26,607 nt of DNA, from positions 5,709-32,315 of the forward strand of contig DDRH01000037.1 in NCBI GenBank assembly GCA_002343075.1, given 5' to 3'. Below are positions 6,759-14,814 of the stretch, piece by piece. Within the stretch, counting starts at the first letter, position 1, and each line of letters starts with the position of its first letter. Made by a program: the position numbers and the translations under genes. Under the pieces are notes generated by a model. It was not told where the DNA came from and did not search any database. It saw nothing but the letters and a program-made list of their open reading frames with translations. Origin of the DNA: Phycisphaerales bacterium UBA2421 (GTDB lineage: Bacteria > Planctomycetota > Phycisphaerae > Tepidisphaerales > Tepidisphaeraceae).

Positions 6759-7387
6759 GCCAGGCGCGCGTGGAAGATATTGATGCAGTGAAACGCAGCA
6801 AGCTGGCGTTGCAGAAGTTCCAGGAAGCGGCCAATGTAGCTCTCAGCGAAGCCGAGAGTGATCTCATCCGCACCATGCTCTGGATCGACACAGAACAGTC
6901 AACCTACTGGCAAGGGCAGGTTCGAAAGCGCACCGGGCTGCTTTCGCAGGCTGAAGAACGGCTGCGGATGAAGAAGCTTTTCAAAGACTCTACCGGCTCG
7001 AAGCCTTCAACCATCGACGAAGAAAAAGCCGTAAAAGTTGCGAAGCAGCGGCTGGAGGAGGCCCACCAGAAAGTCATCATGGTTTCCAAGTGGAAGCGAC
7101 AGATGGAAAAGGTGGCCCATGATTACAAGGGCAGCGTGCAGCGGTTTGCGACGACTGTGCAGTCATCCCTGCCTAACACTATCGCCAAGCTCGAAGCGAT
7201 GACCCGGCAGCTGGAACAGTACCTCGGGCTTAACCCCGCACAGGCAGTTTCAACCGCTGGTGGAATTCAAGGTGAGCCGACTCGACCGGCCGCTGCCGAT
7301 GAAGGTCAGAGCATGCGGCGCGCAGAGGCCGAAGAGCCAGGCCCGGCAGAATCAGAAGGTGCAGTAAGGCCGTCCACCGGAGATTAG
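6755..7387 (+). CDS. Helical cluster protein with disordered tail, function unknown
   Basis: This encodes 210 residues, with its ATG overlapping the preceding stop as ATGA. Residues about 8-158 are charged, heptad-like helices (SEAESDLIRTMLWIDTEQST, EEKAVKVAKQRLEEAHQK, MEKVAHDYKGSVQRF). Residues about 165-210 are rich in Gly, Pro, Ala and Glu and look disordered. There is no signal peptide or membrane segment. It has several Trp (W43, W52, W113) but no WXG turn of the right length. I recall similar uncharacterised helical proteins next to FtsK-like ATPases in planctomycetes, without a name; this is unverified. Position between two Esx-like genes suggests a chaperone, a structural element or a longer secreted substrate. 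It is co-transcribed with the ATPase (14-bp gap to the next gene). Confidence 0.65.
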   Translation: MSQARVEDIDAVKRSKLALQKFQEAANVALSEAESDLIRTMLWIDTEQSTYWQGQVRKRTGLLSQAEERLRMKKLFKDSTGSKPSTIDEEKAVKVAKQRLEEAHQKVIMVSKWKRQMEKVAHDYKGSVQRFATTVQSSLPNTIAKLEAMTRQLEQYLGLNPAQAVSTAGGIQGEPTRPAAADEGQSMRRAEAEEPGPAESEGAVRPSTGD

Positions 7388-7401
7388 AAAGGCGGTTGGC
7401 A

Positions 7402-7614
7402 ATGGGTGTTTATGAAGCGCGTGGCTCGCTCGCCAAGGCAATGAAAGACCTCACCACGCGATGGAACGACATCCGCGTGCAATGGAGTGACCCGCGCGCC
7501 GAAGAGATCGAGCGGGATTTGCTCCAGCCGATGGAGATGGACGCTCGCTTTGCAGAAAATGCGATGGATCAGCTCGCCAATCTTCTCTCGGCGGCCCGGC
7601 GGGATTGCGAATAG
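7402..7614 (+). CDS. Second short WXG100-like (W-x-D) helical protein
   Basis: This encodes 70 residues starting MGVYEAR; AAAGGCGG lies upstream of the ATG. It is two short helices around W28-S29-D30 followed by PRAEEIERDLLQPMEMDARFAE, matching the helix-turn-helix layout of Esx proteins and the W-x-D turn of the 90-aa protein upstream. It is short for WXG100 (about 100 aa) because the first helix is cut down. With the 90-aa protein it could form a heterodimer like EsxA/EsxB, which is inference. There is no signal peptide. It lies between the 210-aa helical protein (14 bp before) and the ATPase (30 bp after), clearly in the same operon. Confidence 0.6.
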   Translation: MGVYEARGSLAKAMKDLTTRWNDIRVQWSDPRAEEIERDLLQPMEMDARFAENAMDQLANLLSAARRDCE

Positions 7615-7644
7615 CGCGCGGCAGGCGAGAATGAGGCCACACCG

Positions 7645-10600
7645 ATGAATAACACCGAGAATGATGCCGAGCCGAGTAAAGCCGTGACCGCACTGACGAC
7701 TGACGCGCCGGCACCCGTCCCCCCCGCCACGGCGCGCGATGCTCAGCGAAGCGCGCTGGCGGAACTGATGGACCTCATCAAGGCGTGCGCCGCCGCAGAA
7801 GCGCGCATTGAGCTGGAAAAGACCCAGAAAACTGAGACGGTCGAGAAGGACCTCGACCGCGCACGCTTGCAGGCAGATCACTACCTCACCACCCATTCCC
7901 AGGACGCCGTCAAGCAGCACGACCAGAAACTACATGATGCCAAGTTGCGGCACGAGTCAGACATGGCTAACGCCGCCGAGGCCGATCGCATTCGTCGGCT
8001 TCGCGTGAAGGCGGAGGTTGATACCGTACTTCGTGATATCAGAAAGCAAATCGATCACGCGGCCTGGCTCGCCGACAGCGTCGCCGATGGCACGCAGGCA
8101 AAGGTGAAGCACGACTCCCGTAAAGCGCGCGAAGAAAACACCGCCGACCATGAAGCGCTGGATGGATTTCTCCAGAAGGCCAATGCGGGTCTTCAGCATT
8201 ACGGTCACCTGCCGATCGCCCGCGAAACAGCCAAGCCCGAAACCGACACGCAGTCCCCCCCCGCAGAACACTACCGCCTATGCCTGCAGACAGTTGAAGC
8301 CGATCTGGCCAGGCTTCTCTCGCTCGGGCTGCCCCGGCTTGTGGTTGGCGTCGCGCCGTGGCTGCTGGGAATCGGCTTTGTGGCGGCAGGCGGTGTGGCA
8401 GGTAAGTTTGTGCTCGCCGGCCGACTCCTCGACTGGCAGGCGGTCATTGCGGGATGCGGCATAAGCCTCGTGGTTGCGGTGATCGCCGCGATCGCAGCCA
8501 ACATTCTCGCGCGCAAGCAGGTGCGCGCGGCCCAGGCCCCATTCGAGCAATCGCTGGCCAACGCGCGCTCGGCCGCCGATAAAAAGCTGGAAGAAACCAA
8601 CACCCGGCTGGATGCGATGCTGCAGAAAGCGCTGTCCCAGCGTGAAGTTGAAATCCGAGCCTCAAAGGACAAATTTGATCCGCTCGCAGCCCGCGCAAAG
8701 TCAAAACTGGATGATGCTTTGGCGGCGCTCGATCGCGAATTATCGATCAAGAAGACGCACATTGACGAGCGGAAGACGCGCGTTCTCAGCGAGGCTGAAG
8801 AAACGTACTCAAAGGAAACGGCTGGCGTACGCGAAAAAGTAGACAATGACCTCGCCGCGGCGCGCGATCGGCATGGTCGGCATCACGCCGCGATTGCCGA
8901 ACAGCACAAAGCCGCGCGGCAACAGTTGTCGACGCAGTGGCGCGAGGGGCTTGAAGCGATTCAGCAGAGTGTGGTGCAGGTCGGCAGCACCGGCCCAAAG
9001 CCGCTGGTTGAATATTCAGATGAAGCAATCGAAGCCTGGCACCCGCCGCAGCAGTTTCCCTCGGCGGTTCGGTTTGGCGCGATCGATGTCGATGCAAAGC
9101 AGCTTTTGGCGCAACTACCAAGTGAGACACCATTTACGCTCGATTTGCCCGAACGATTTCAACTCCCGGCGGTGCTTTCTCTGCCCCGGCAGGCGTCACT
9201 TCTGATTCAGGCCGACCGCGCCGGTCGCCCCTCGGCCGTCGCGGCGCTACAGATGTTGATGGTTCGATTGCTGACCAGCGTGCCCCCAGGGAGGGCAAAG
9301 TTTACGATTATCGATCCCGTGGCGCTGGGCCAGAACTTCGCGGGGTTTATGCACCTTGCCGACTATGACGAGTCGCTCGTGGCCTCTCGCATCTGGACCG
9401 ATTCTGAACATATTGAACGCCGCCTGACCGACCTCACCGAGCACATGGAAACGGTGATTCAGAAATATCTCCGAAATGAGTTCCCTACGATTGATGACTA
9501 CAACCGCCAGGCCGGCGAGTTGGCCGAGCCATACCGATTTCTGGTGATCAGTGATTTCCCGCACGGTTTTCAACCCGACACGCTCCGGCGCCTCGCCAGC
9601 ATCGCCAGCACTGGCGCGCGGTGCGGCGTCTACACACTGATCTTCCGCGACACGCGGCAGACAATCCCGAGTGGAAGCGGCTTTGATGACGTGGAAGCCC
9701 ACAGTGTCAACCTCACGCAGTCGGGATCGGCCTTCGTATGGAAAGACGAGGTGTTTGCCCAGTTTCCGCTCACGCTCGACACCCCGCCTGCCGAGGCGCA
9801 GCTCACTCGCCTGATGCATAAGGTGGGCCGGTTGGCGCGCGATGCCAATCGAGTTGAGGTGCCGTTTGAAAACATTTCACCGAAGCCGGACGAGTTCTGG
9901 AGCATGAGCGCGAAGCACGAACTGCGCGTTGCGGTCGGCAGAATGGGTGCCACCCGGCACCAGTCCATCCGGCTGGGAAAAGGCGTTGCCCAACACGCGC
10001 TGATTGCGGGCAAGACTGGCTCGGGCAAATCGACCCTGCTGCATGCGCTGATCACCAACGCAGCCATGTGGTATTCGCCGGATGAAGTCGAGCTTTATCT
10101 GATTGACTTTAAGAAAGGCGTCGAGTTCAAGACTTACGCCACCAATGCGCTCCCGCACGCGCGGGCAATTGCAGTTGAGAGCGATCGGGAGTTCGGTTTG
10201 AGCGTATTGCAGCGGATCGATGCCGAGATGACGCGCAGAGGCGAAATGTATCGCGCGCTGGGGGTGCAGGATCTGGCCAGCTACCGCGACGCCGCGGGCA
10301 GGCCCCTGCCGCGGGTGCTTCTGATCATCGACGAGTTTCAGGAGTTTTTTGTAGAAGATGACAAGCTCGGCCAGGACGCCGCCCTGCTCATCGATCGGCT
10401 TGTGCGCCAAGGCCGCGCGTTCGGGATTCACCTGCTTCTAGGCTCGCAAACCATTGGCGGGACAAGTGGCATCTCGCGCGCCACCCTCGGGCAGATGGCG
10501 GTGCGAATCGCTCTGCAATGCAGCGAATCGGATAGCCAGCTCATTCTCGGCGATAATAACTCGGCGGCCCGCCTGCTTACCCGCCCCGGTGAAGCGATCT

Positions 10601-11568
10601 ACAACGATGCCGGTGGCTTAGTGGAAGGCAACTCGCCGTTTCAGGTCGCCTGGCTGCCCGACGAGCACCGCGACCGATTTCTGGAGCGCGTTTCGGCAAA
10701 AGTCCGTTCGGACGCCCTTCAATTGCCCGTTCCGATCGTTTTCGAGGGCAATTCCCTCGCCGACATCCGAAAGAACGCCCGTCTGGCGCGCATGTTGAGT
10801 GGTTCCGACCTCCCGCCCGCCCCGCTGGCGTTTCTTGGCGAGCCGGTGGCGATCAAAGACCCCACCGCCATCACGTTCCGCAGGCAGGCTGGCACCAATG
10901 CGCTGATCATCGGGCAGGGCGAGGAGCAAGCTTTGGCGATGATGAGTTCCTCGATCATCAGCCTGTCAGTGAGCTTACGCGGCAAGCCTGCGCGCATTGT
11001 GTTGCTCGATGGTACCCCTGCCGATTCGCCGTTTGCCGGACAACTGGAGCGCGTGGCCAAGCATCTGTCGCACGAATGCGAAGCGGTTGATTACCGCGCC
11101 GCGGGCGAAGCGATAGGCCGCATGGCGGTGGAGTTGAAGCGCCGGCAAGAGTCGGACGACACCTCCGCTGAGCCTGTTTTCCTCTGCATCTTTGGCCTGC
11201 AGCGGTATCGCGTACTGCGAAAGAGCGACGACGGCTTCAGCTTCGGCGGCGACGACAAACCCCCTTCTCCTGATAAACAGTTTGCCGAGATACTGAAGGA
11301 AGGCCCTTCGCTGGGCATTCACGTCATCGCCTGGGCCGACACTGCCGTAAGTGTTGATCGGACGATTGACCGTAACGCGATGCGCGAGTTCGACTATCGC
11401 GTGCTGCTTCAGATGAGTGCCACCGACAGCAGCACCCTCATCGACAGCCCCGCGGCCAACAAACTCGGGTTTTTCCGCGCGATCGCCTTCAGCGAAGAAC
11501 AGGGGACGATGGAGAAGTTCCGACCATACGGCCTGCCGACCGCCGACTGGCTCGCCTCGATCAAGTAA
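7645..11568 (+). CDS. EccC/EssC-like FtsK/SpoIIIE membrane ATPase with three tandem modules
   Basis: This encodes 1307 residues; GAGG stands 8-9 nt before the ATG. Order of parts: Pro/Ala-rich N-terminus; coiled coil (about 35-210); two membrane helices (about 232-255 and 268-290); second long coiled coil (about 290-425); first ATPase-like module (about 505-720) with no P-loop (LLIQADRAGRPSA in its place); second module with intact Walker A GKTGSGKST (789-797) and Walker B LLIIDEF (D896-E897), then GSQT and RIALQCSESDS as in FtsK/EccC; third module (about 1075-1307) with a degenerate P-loop GQGEEQALAM. Two membrane helices before three ATPase modules is the EccC/EssC plan. Unlike typical EccC, the intact site is in the middle module, and long coiled coils flank the membrane helices. 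FHA and FtsK gamma domains are absent. In T7SS this ATPase powers export of Esx dimers; the upstream small genes support that role. A DNA-pumping role cannot be excluded. Confidence 0.82.
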   Translation: MNNTENDAEPSKAVTALTTDAPAPVPPATARDAQRSALAELMDLIKACAAAEARIELEKTQKTETVEKDLDRARLQADHYLTTHSQDAVKQHDQKLHDAKLRHESDMANAAEADRIRRLRVKAEVDTVLRDIRKQIDHAAWLADSVADGTQAKVKHDSRKAREENTADHEALDGFLQKANAGLQHYGHLPIARETAKPETDTQSPPAEHYRLCLQTVEADLARLLSLGLPRLVVGVAPWLLGIGFVAAGGVAGKFVLAGRLLDWQAVIAGCGISLVVAVIAAIAANILARKQVRAAQAPFEQSLANARSAADKKLEETNTRLDAMLQKALSQREVEIRASKDKFDPLAARAKSKLDDALAALDRELSIKKTHIDERKTRVLSEAEETYSKETAGVREKVDNDLAAARDRHGRHHAAIAEQHKAARQQLSTQWREGLEAIQQSVVQVGSTGPKPLVEYSDEAIEAWHPPQQFPSAVRFGAIDVDAKQLLAQLPSETPFTLDLPERFQLPAVLSLPRQASLLIQADRAGRPSAVAALQMLMVRLLTSVPPGRAKFTIIDPVALGQNFAGFMHLADYDESLVASRIWTDSEHIERRLTDLTEHMETVIQKYLRNEFPTIDDYNRQAGELAEPYRFLVISDFPHGFQPDTLRRLASIASTGARCGVYTLIFRDTRQTIPSGSGFDDVEAHSVNLTQSGSAFVWKDEVFAQFPLTLDTPPAEAQLTRLMHKVGRLARDANRVEVPFENISPKPDEFWSMSAKHELRVAVGRMGATRHQSIRLGKGVAQHALIAGKTGSGKSTLLHALITNAAMWYSPDEVELYLIDFKKGVEFKTYATNALPHARAIAVESDREFGLSVLQRIDAEMTRRGEMYRALGVQDLASYRDAAGRPLPRVLLIIDEFQEFFVEDDKLGQDAALLIDRLVRQGRAFGIHLLLGSQTIGGTSGISRATLGQMAVRIALQCSESDSQLILGDNNSAARLLTRPGEAIYNDAGGLVEGNSPFQVAWLPDEHRDRFLERVSAKVRSDALQLPVPIVFEGNSLADIRKNARLARMLSGSDLPPAPLAFLGEPVAIKDPTAITFRRQAGTNALIIGQGEEQALAMMSSSIISLSVSLRGKPARIVLLDGTPADSPFAGQLERVAKHLSHECEAVDYRAAGEAIGRMAVELKRRQESDDTSAEPVFLCIFGLQRYRVLRKSDDGFSFGGDDKPPSPDKQFAEILKEGPSLGIHVIAWADTAVSVDRTIDRNAMREFDYRVLLQMSATDSSTLIDSPAANKLGFFRAIAFSEEQGTMEKFRPYGLPTADWLASIK

Positions 11569-11668
11569 ACCACCCGCGGGGAACAAACGATCAAGGAATG
11601 GCCCCCGACACGGGATTTTTCCCATGCTGACATCGTGCAATTCCCGATCACATCTCGGTCGTTAGGCG

Positions 11669-12421
11669 ATGATGATTGTGCGCATGAGATCACCTCCGCA
11701 ACACAGCGAGTCTTCGGATGATGAACAAAGGGGTCGCTCTGCGACGTCTCCGGCCGAAAAGATGGTCTGGAGCGGGGCTTCAAAGTGGCCGGATGGTACC
11801 GCCCGCCCCGCCGGCGAAGGTGACGGCCGACCTCGGCCCGTGGAGGGTTCGCCGCAGGTGCAGGACGTATTGCCCGGCTACACGCTGCCCGTACACCGCC
11901 ATGATCGCGCGGTCGACTTTCGCGACACTGAAACGGCGTCTCTGTCCTCGGTGCGGGGTAAGCATATTGTCGGGTTCTGCATCGGTTGCACAGTCGGAGC
12001 AACCTTCGGCGCTGCGGTTGGTTCGACTCTCGCTATCGGCGGGACGGTCGCTGGTGCCGTTTTGGGCGCGATAGCCTGCGGCTTGGTACTCGGGCTGATC
12101 GGCGTGCTGCTGTCGTTTACGGTGCGGCAGAATGATGAAGAAAACTATTGGCGCAGAGAGTATCCGAATCGGCCCTACTACAACCCGGACCACGATTTTC
12201 TACGCGACATGATGCCAGCATACGAGTACGGCTACTCTTTTCGCATGCGTGAGAGCCAGTCCTCATTTGAGCAGGTTGAACGCGCCATGCAGTACCTATG
12301 GCAGTCGCGGCGAGGCGAATCGAAGCTGACCTGGGAACAGGCCCGGGCGGCAGTATACGATGCGTGGAAGCGTCACGACCAGAAGCAGTCACAGCTCAAT
12401 GCGCGTCCGGAATCGTATTGA
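11669..12421 (+). CDS. Glycine-zipper membrane protein with conserved YWR...DAW-type C-terminal domain
   Basis: This encodes 250 residues. Residues 1-95 are polar and probably disordered. Residues about 98-151 form two closely spaced hydrophobic helices full of small-residue zippers (GATFGAAVGSTLAIGG, GAVLGAIACGLVLGLIG). The C-terminal part 158-234 contains NYWRREY, NRPYY, MMPAYEYGY and LTWEQARAAVYDAWKR. I recall this YWR / RPY / PAYxYGY / W..A..A..DAW pattern from uncharacterised stress-linked bacterial proteins, but it has no function I can name. The start is uncertain: ATG at 11669, 11672 or 11684, with no clear ribosome-binding site; M32 is also possible. It lies 100 bp after the ATPase on the same strand and could belong to that cluster or be independent. 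Its 3' end faces nadB with a 14-bp gap. Confidence 0.6.
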   Translation: MMIVRMRSPPQHSESSDDEQRGRSATSPAEKMVWSGASKWPDGTARPAGEGDGRPRPVEGSPQVQDVLPGYTLPVHRHDRAVDFRDTETASLSSVRGKHIVGFCIGCTVGATFGAAVGSTLAIGGTVAGAVLGAIACGLVLGLIGVLLSFTVRQNDEENYWRREYPNRPYYNPDHDFLRDMMPAYEYGYSFRMRESQSSFEQVERAMQYLWQSRRGESKLTWEQARAAVYDAWKRHDQKQSQLNARPESY

Positions 12422-12435
12422 CCGACTGCGCAGCC

Positions 12436-14103
12436 TCAATCGATAGGCTCTGGGATGGGCGTCTCCGTGGGCCTGCCCCATAACAGGTGAAGCCGCCAGT
12501 GCTTGTCGTCGCGGTCGGGAAAATCCGTTCGAAAATGCGCCCCGCGGGACTCTGTGCGCGACAACGCGGCGGTCGTGATGAGATAGCACGCCGTCAGCAT
12601 GTTTTGCAGTTCCCACCCCGCAATCGCCGCAGCGGCGATCTCTTTGGGGTTGAATGTCTTGTCCATCACATATCGTGACCAGAACGCGATGATCTCTCTG
12701 GTTTCGGTCAAGCGCTCGCCGTCTCGTTCGATTCCGACATTACGCCACATCACGCTGCGCAGACTGTTGCGTACATCGGCAATATCAAGTTCGGTCTTGC
12801 TCGATGGCGCAACGCTATGTTCAAGCTGCAGCGGGAAGCTCGTGGTTACTTTCCTCGCCTCTGCCGCCGCATCGGTGCCAGCCCGCGCACCGTATACCAG
12901 ACCTTCGAGCAATGAATTGCTCGCCAACCGGTTTGCTCCATGAAGCCCGCTGCAACTGGCCTCGCCGACTGCGTAAAGGCCCGGCAGGCTCGTGCGGCCG
13001 TACTCATCGGCATCCACACCACCAATCATGTAGTGCATGGCGGGGTGAATGGGGATCGGATCGGTGGACATATCGATTTCAAACTCATCGACGAGCCGGG
13101 CCAACTGCGGAAATCGCGCTCGAAACTTACCGGCATCGAGATGACGCACATCCAGAAAGACATGGGTAAAGAATGTCTTGCGAATCTGCTCCACGATGGC
13201 CCTGCTGACAACATCGCGCGGTGCAAGCTCCCCATCCGGGTGATAATCGTTCATGAACCGGTCGCCGTTGCGATCGATCAGGTGTGCCCCTTCGCCGCGG
13301 ACGGCTTCGGTAATCAGCGCGCGGCTTGCCCCGGCGACGTAGAGCGTTGTGGGGTGAAACTGCACAAACTCCATATCCTGCACGCGCGCCCCCGCACGAT
13401 AGGCCATCGCATGCCCGTCGGCGGTGGCGATTTTGGGGTTGGTTGACTCGCGATAGAGTTGCCCCGCCCCGCCGCTGGCCAGGATCGTCCGGCGCGCCCA
13501 AATGACCTGCACCTGCCCGCCGATGAGGGCAAGCACGCCGACGCAGTTACCCTCGTGAGTGATGAGGTCGATCGCAAACGTCCGCTCACTGATGCGGATC
13601 AGGTCGTTGGAGTGAGCCTTGCCGATGAGCGTCTGGGCCAGTTCGCGGCCAGTTGCGTCGCCGTATGCGTGCAGGATGCGGGCAAAACTGTGCCCACCTT
13701 CGAGGCCATAAGCCAGATCATAGGCGTTGCCAGATTGTCGATCGAAGTTGGCCCCCCACTGCAGCAGTTCGATAACCCTCGCCGCACCCTCTTCCACAAC
13801 GAGCTTGACCGCGGCTTCATCGCAAAGCCCGACACCGACCACCTCGGTATCGCGAATATGAGCCTCAAATGAGTCCAGCGGCTGCAGCACTGCCGCGATG
13901 CCGCCTTGAGCGTACCAGGTGTTGGATTCGTCGAGCGTGTCCTTGGTCATCACCAGAACATCGGCCCCAGCTTCGGCCGAGGCGATTGCAGCACGAAGCC
14001 CGGCCACCCCGCCGCCGATCACGATCACGTCTGCCACCTGCTGAGGAAGACGCGCCGCTTTGAACGAAAGCAGGTATCGGCGCTGGGTGAGAGGTTCAAA
14101 CAT
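12436..14103 (-). CDS. nadB: L-aspartate oxidase
   Basis: This encodes 555 residues (E. coli NadB 540). It oxidises L-aspartate to iminoaspartate with FAD, the first step of de novo NAD synthesis, in the cytosol. The FAD motif is VIVIGGGVAGLRAA (G30-G35). Further family signatures are SNTWYAQGGIAAVL, GGHSFARILHAYGD, EFVQFHPTTLYV, MHYMIGGVDADEYGRTSLPGLYAVGE, GLHGANRLASNSLLEGLV, and the C-terminal ESRGAHFRTDFPDRDD. I chose MFEPL as start: longer frames run into nuoC, and the fold begins about 20 residues later. No good ribosome-binding site is visible, so translational coupling to nuoC (31-bp gap) is likely. nadA and nadC are not in the window. It is convergent with the glycine-zipper gene. Confidence 0.95.
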   Translation of the reverse strand: MFEPLTQRRYLLSFKAARLPQQVADVIVIGGGVAGLRAAIASAEAGADVLVMTKDTLDESNTWYAQGGIAAVLQPLDSFEAHIRDTEVVGVGLCDEAAVKLVVEEGAARVIELLQWGANFDRQSGNAYDLAYGLEGGHSFARILHAYGDATGRELAQTLIGKAHSNDLIRISERTFAIDLITHEGNCVGVLALIGGQVQVIWARRTILASGGAGQLYRESTNPKIATADGHAMAYRAGARVQDMEFVQFHPTTLYVAGASRALITEAVRGEGAHLIDRNGDRFMNDYHPDGELAPRDVVSRAIVEQIRKTFFTHVFLDVRHLDAGKFRARFPQLARLVDEFEIDMSTDPIPIHPAMHYMIGGVDADEYGRTSLPGLYAVGEASCSGLHGANRLASNSLLEGLVYGARAGTDAAAEARKVTTSFPLQLEHSVAPSSKTELDIADVRNSLRSVMWRNVGIERDGERLTETREIIAFWSRYVMDKTFNPKEIAAAAIAGWELQNMLTACYLITTAALSRTESRGAHFRTDFPDRDDKHWRLHLLWGRPTETPIPEPID

Positions 14104-14134
14104 CGGAAACAGTCGTTGGCAGACAGCGGCGCGG

Positions 14135-14713
14135 TCAGGCACCCTCTCGGGTGATAATCTTGTATTGCTCACGCTCTCCGACGCCGCGCAACGGGTAATC
14201 CTTGCGAAGCGGATATGAGCCAAAGCCATTCCAGGTGAGAATGCGGCGCAGGTCGGGGTGGTTGGTAAACCAGACGCCGATCATGTCGTACACCTCACGC
14301 TCCAGCCAGTCAGCACCCGCCCAGACGCCCGAAACACTCTCAAGAGAGAGGGCCGGGTCGCCCTTCGCTTCAATCTCTTCATCCCGCGGGGCGAGTCCGG
14401 GGGCAGTATCGAGGGTTGGATCGAGAAACACCTTCAGCCAGAGTCGGTTGTTAAATTTATGACTCACCAACCCATAGTTGACGCCAAAACGATGCTTTGC
14501 GCCGGGGTACTTCAGATAGTCCACGCCGTTGATTTCGGAGAGGAAATTGTAGCTCGTGCGCGGATCATCGCGCAAAAAGGTGCAAACCTTCACAATGGCC
14601 TCACGCGGCACGACGACCGTCACTTGCTGGCGAAACTCGCCGACGAGAAAGCGCGTGTCCGAGAACGCCTCTTTGAGCGGCGCGAGTGCGGGGTGATCCG
14701 GGGTGGTTGACAT
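14135..14713 (-). CDS. nuoC: NADH-quinone oxidoreductase subunit C
   Basis: This encodes 192 residues, the size of a stand-alone NuoC (30-kDa subunit) of respiratory complex I, on the peripheral arm at the cytoplasmic face. The family signature is present: LEREVYDMIGVWFTNHPDLRRIL, then SYPLRKDYPLRG. The N-terminal half has NFLSEINGVDYL, as usual. The start MSTTPDHP is chosen because the longer frame begins in the divergent gene's leader; AAAGGAA lies about 12 nt upstream, a little far. It is unusual that nuoB and nuoD, normally adjacent, are absent: the next gene on this strand is nadB, and upstream is a divergent membrane protein. The rest of complex I must lie elsewhere in the genome, unless this is a second copy. 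Confidence 0.92.
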   Translation of the reverse strand: MSTTPDHPALAPLKEAFSDTRFLVGEFRQQVTVVVPREAIVKVCTFLRDDPRTSYNFLSEINGVDYLKYPGAKHRFGVNYGLVSHKFNNRLWLKVFLDPTLDTAPGLAPRDEEIEAKGDPALSLESVSGVWAGADWLEREVYDMIGVWFTNHPDLRRILTWNGFGSYPLRKDYPLRGVGEREQYKIITREGA

Positions 14714-14814
14714 AGGGCCTGCTGTTTCCTTTGGGTTTTCTTTGACGGGCCGATTGTTCGGATGCGATTGGCCTGTGTCAAGTTGGAAGCGATGATGCGG
14801 CAGTTTAGACTGAG

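Noticed and set aside
11604..11620. Hairpin CCCG-ACA-CGGG followed by ATTTTT after the ATPase gene, as a terminator
   Set aside because: A 4-bp stem is too short to call; it could separate the ATPase from the glycine-zipper gene, but I do not list it as a feature.
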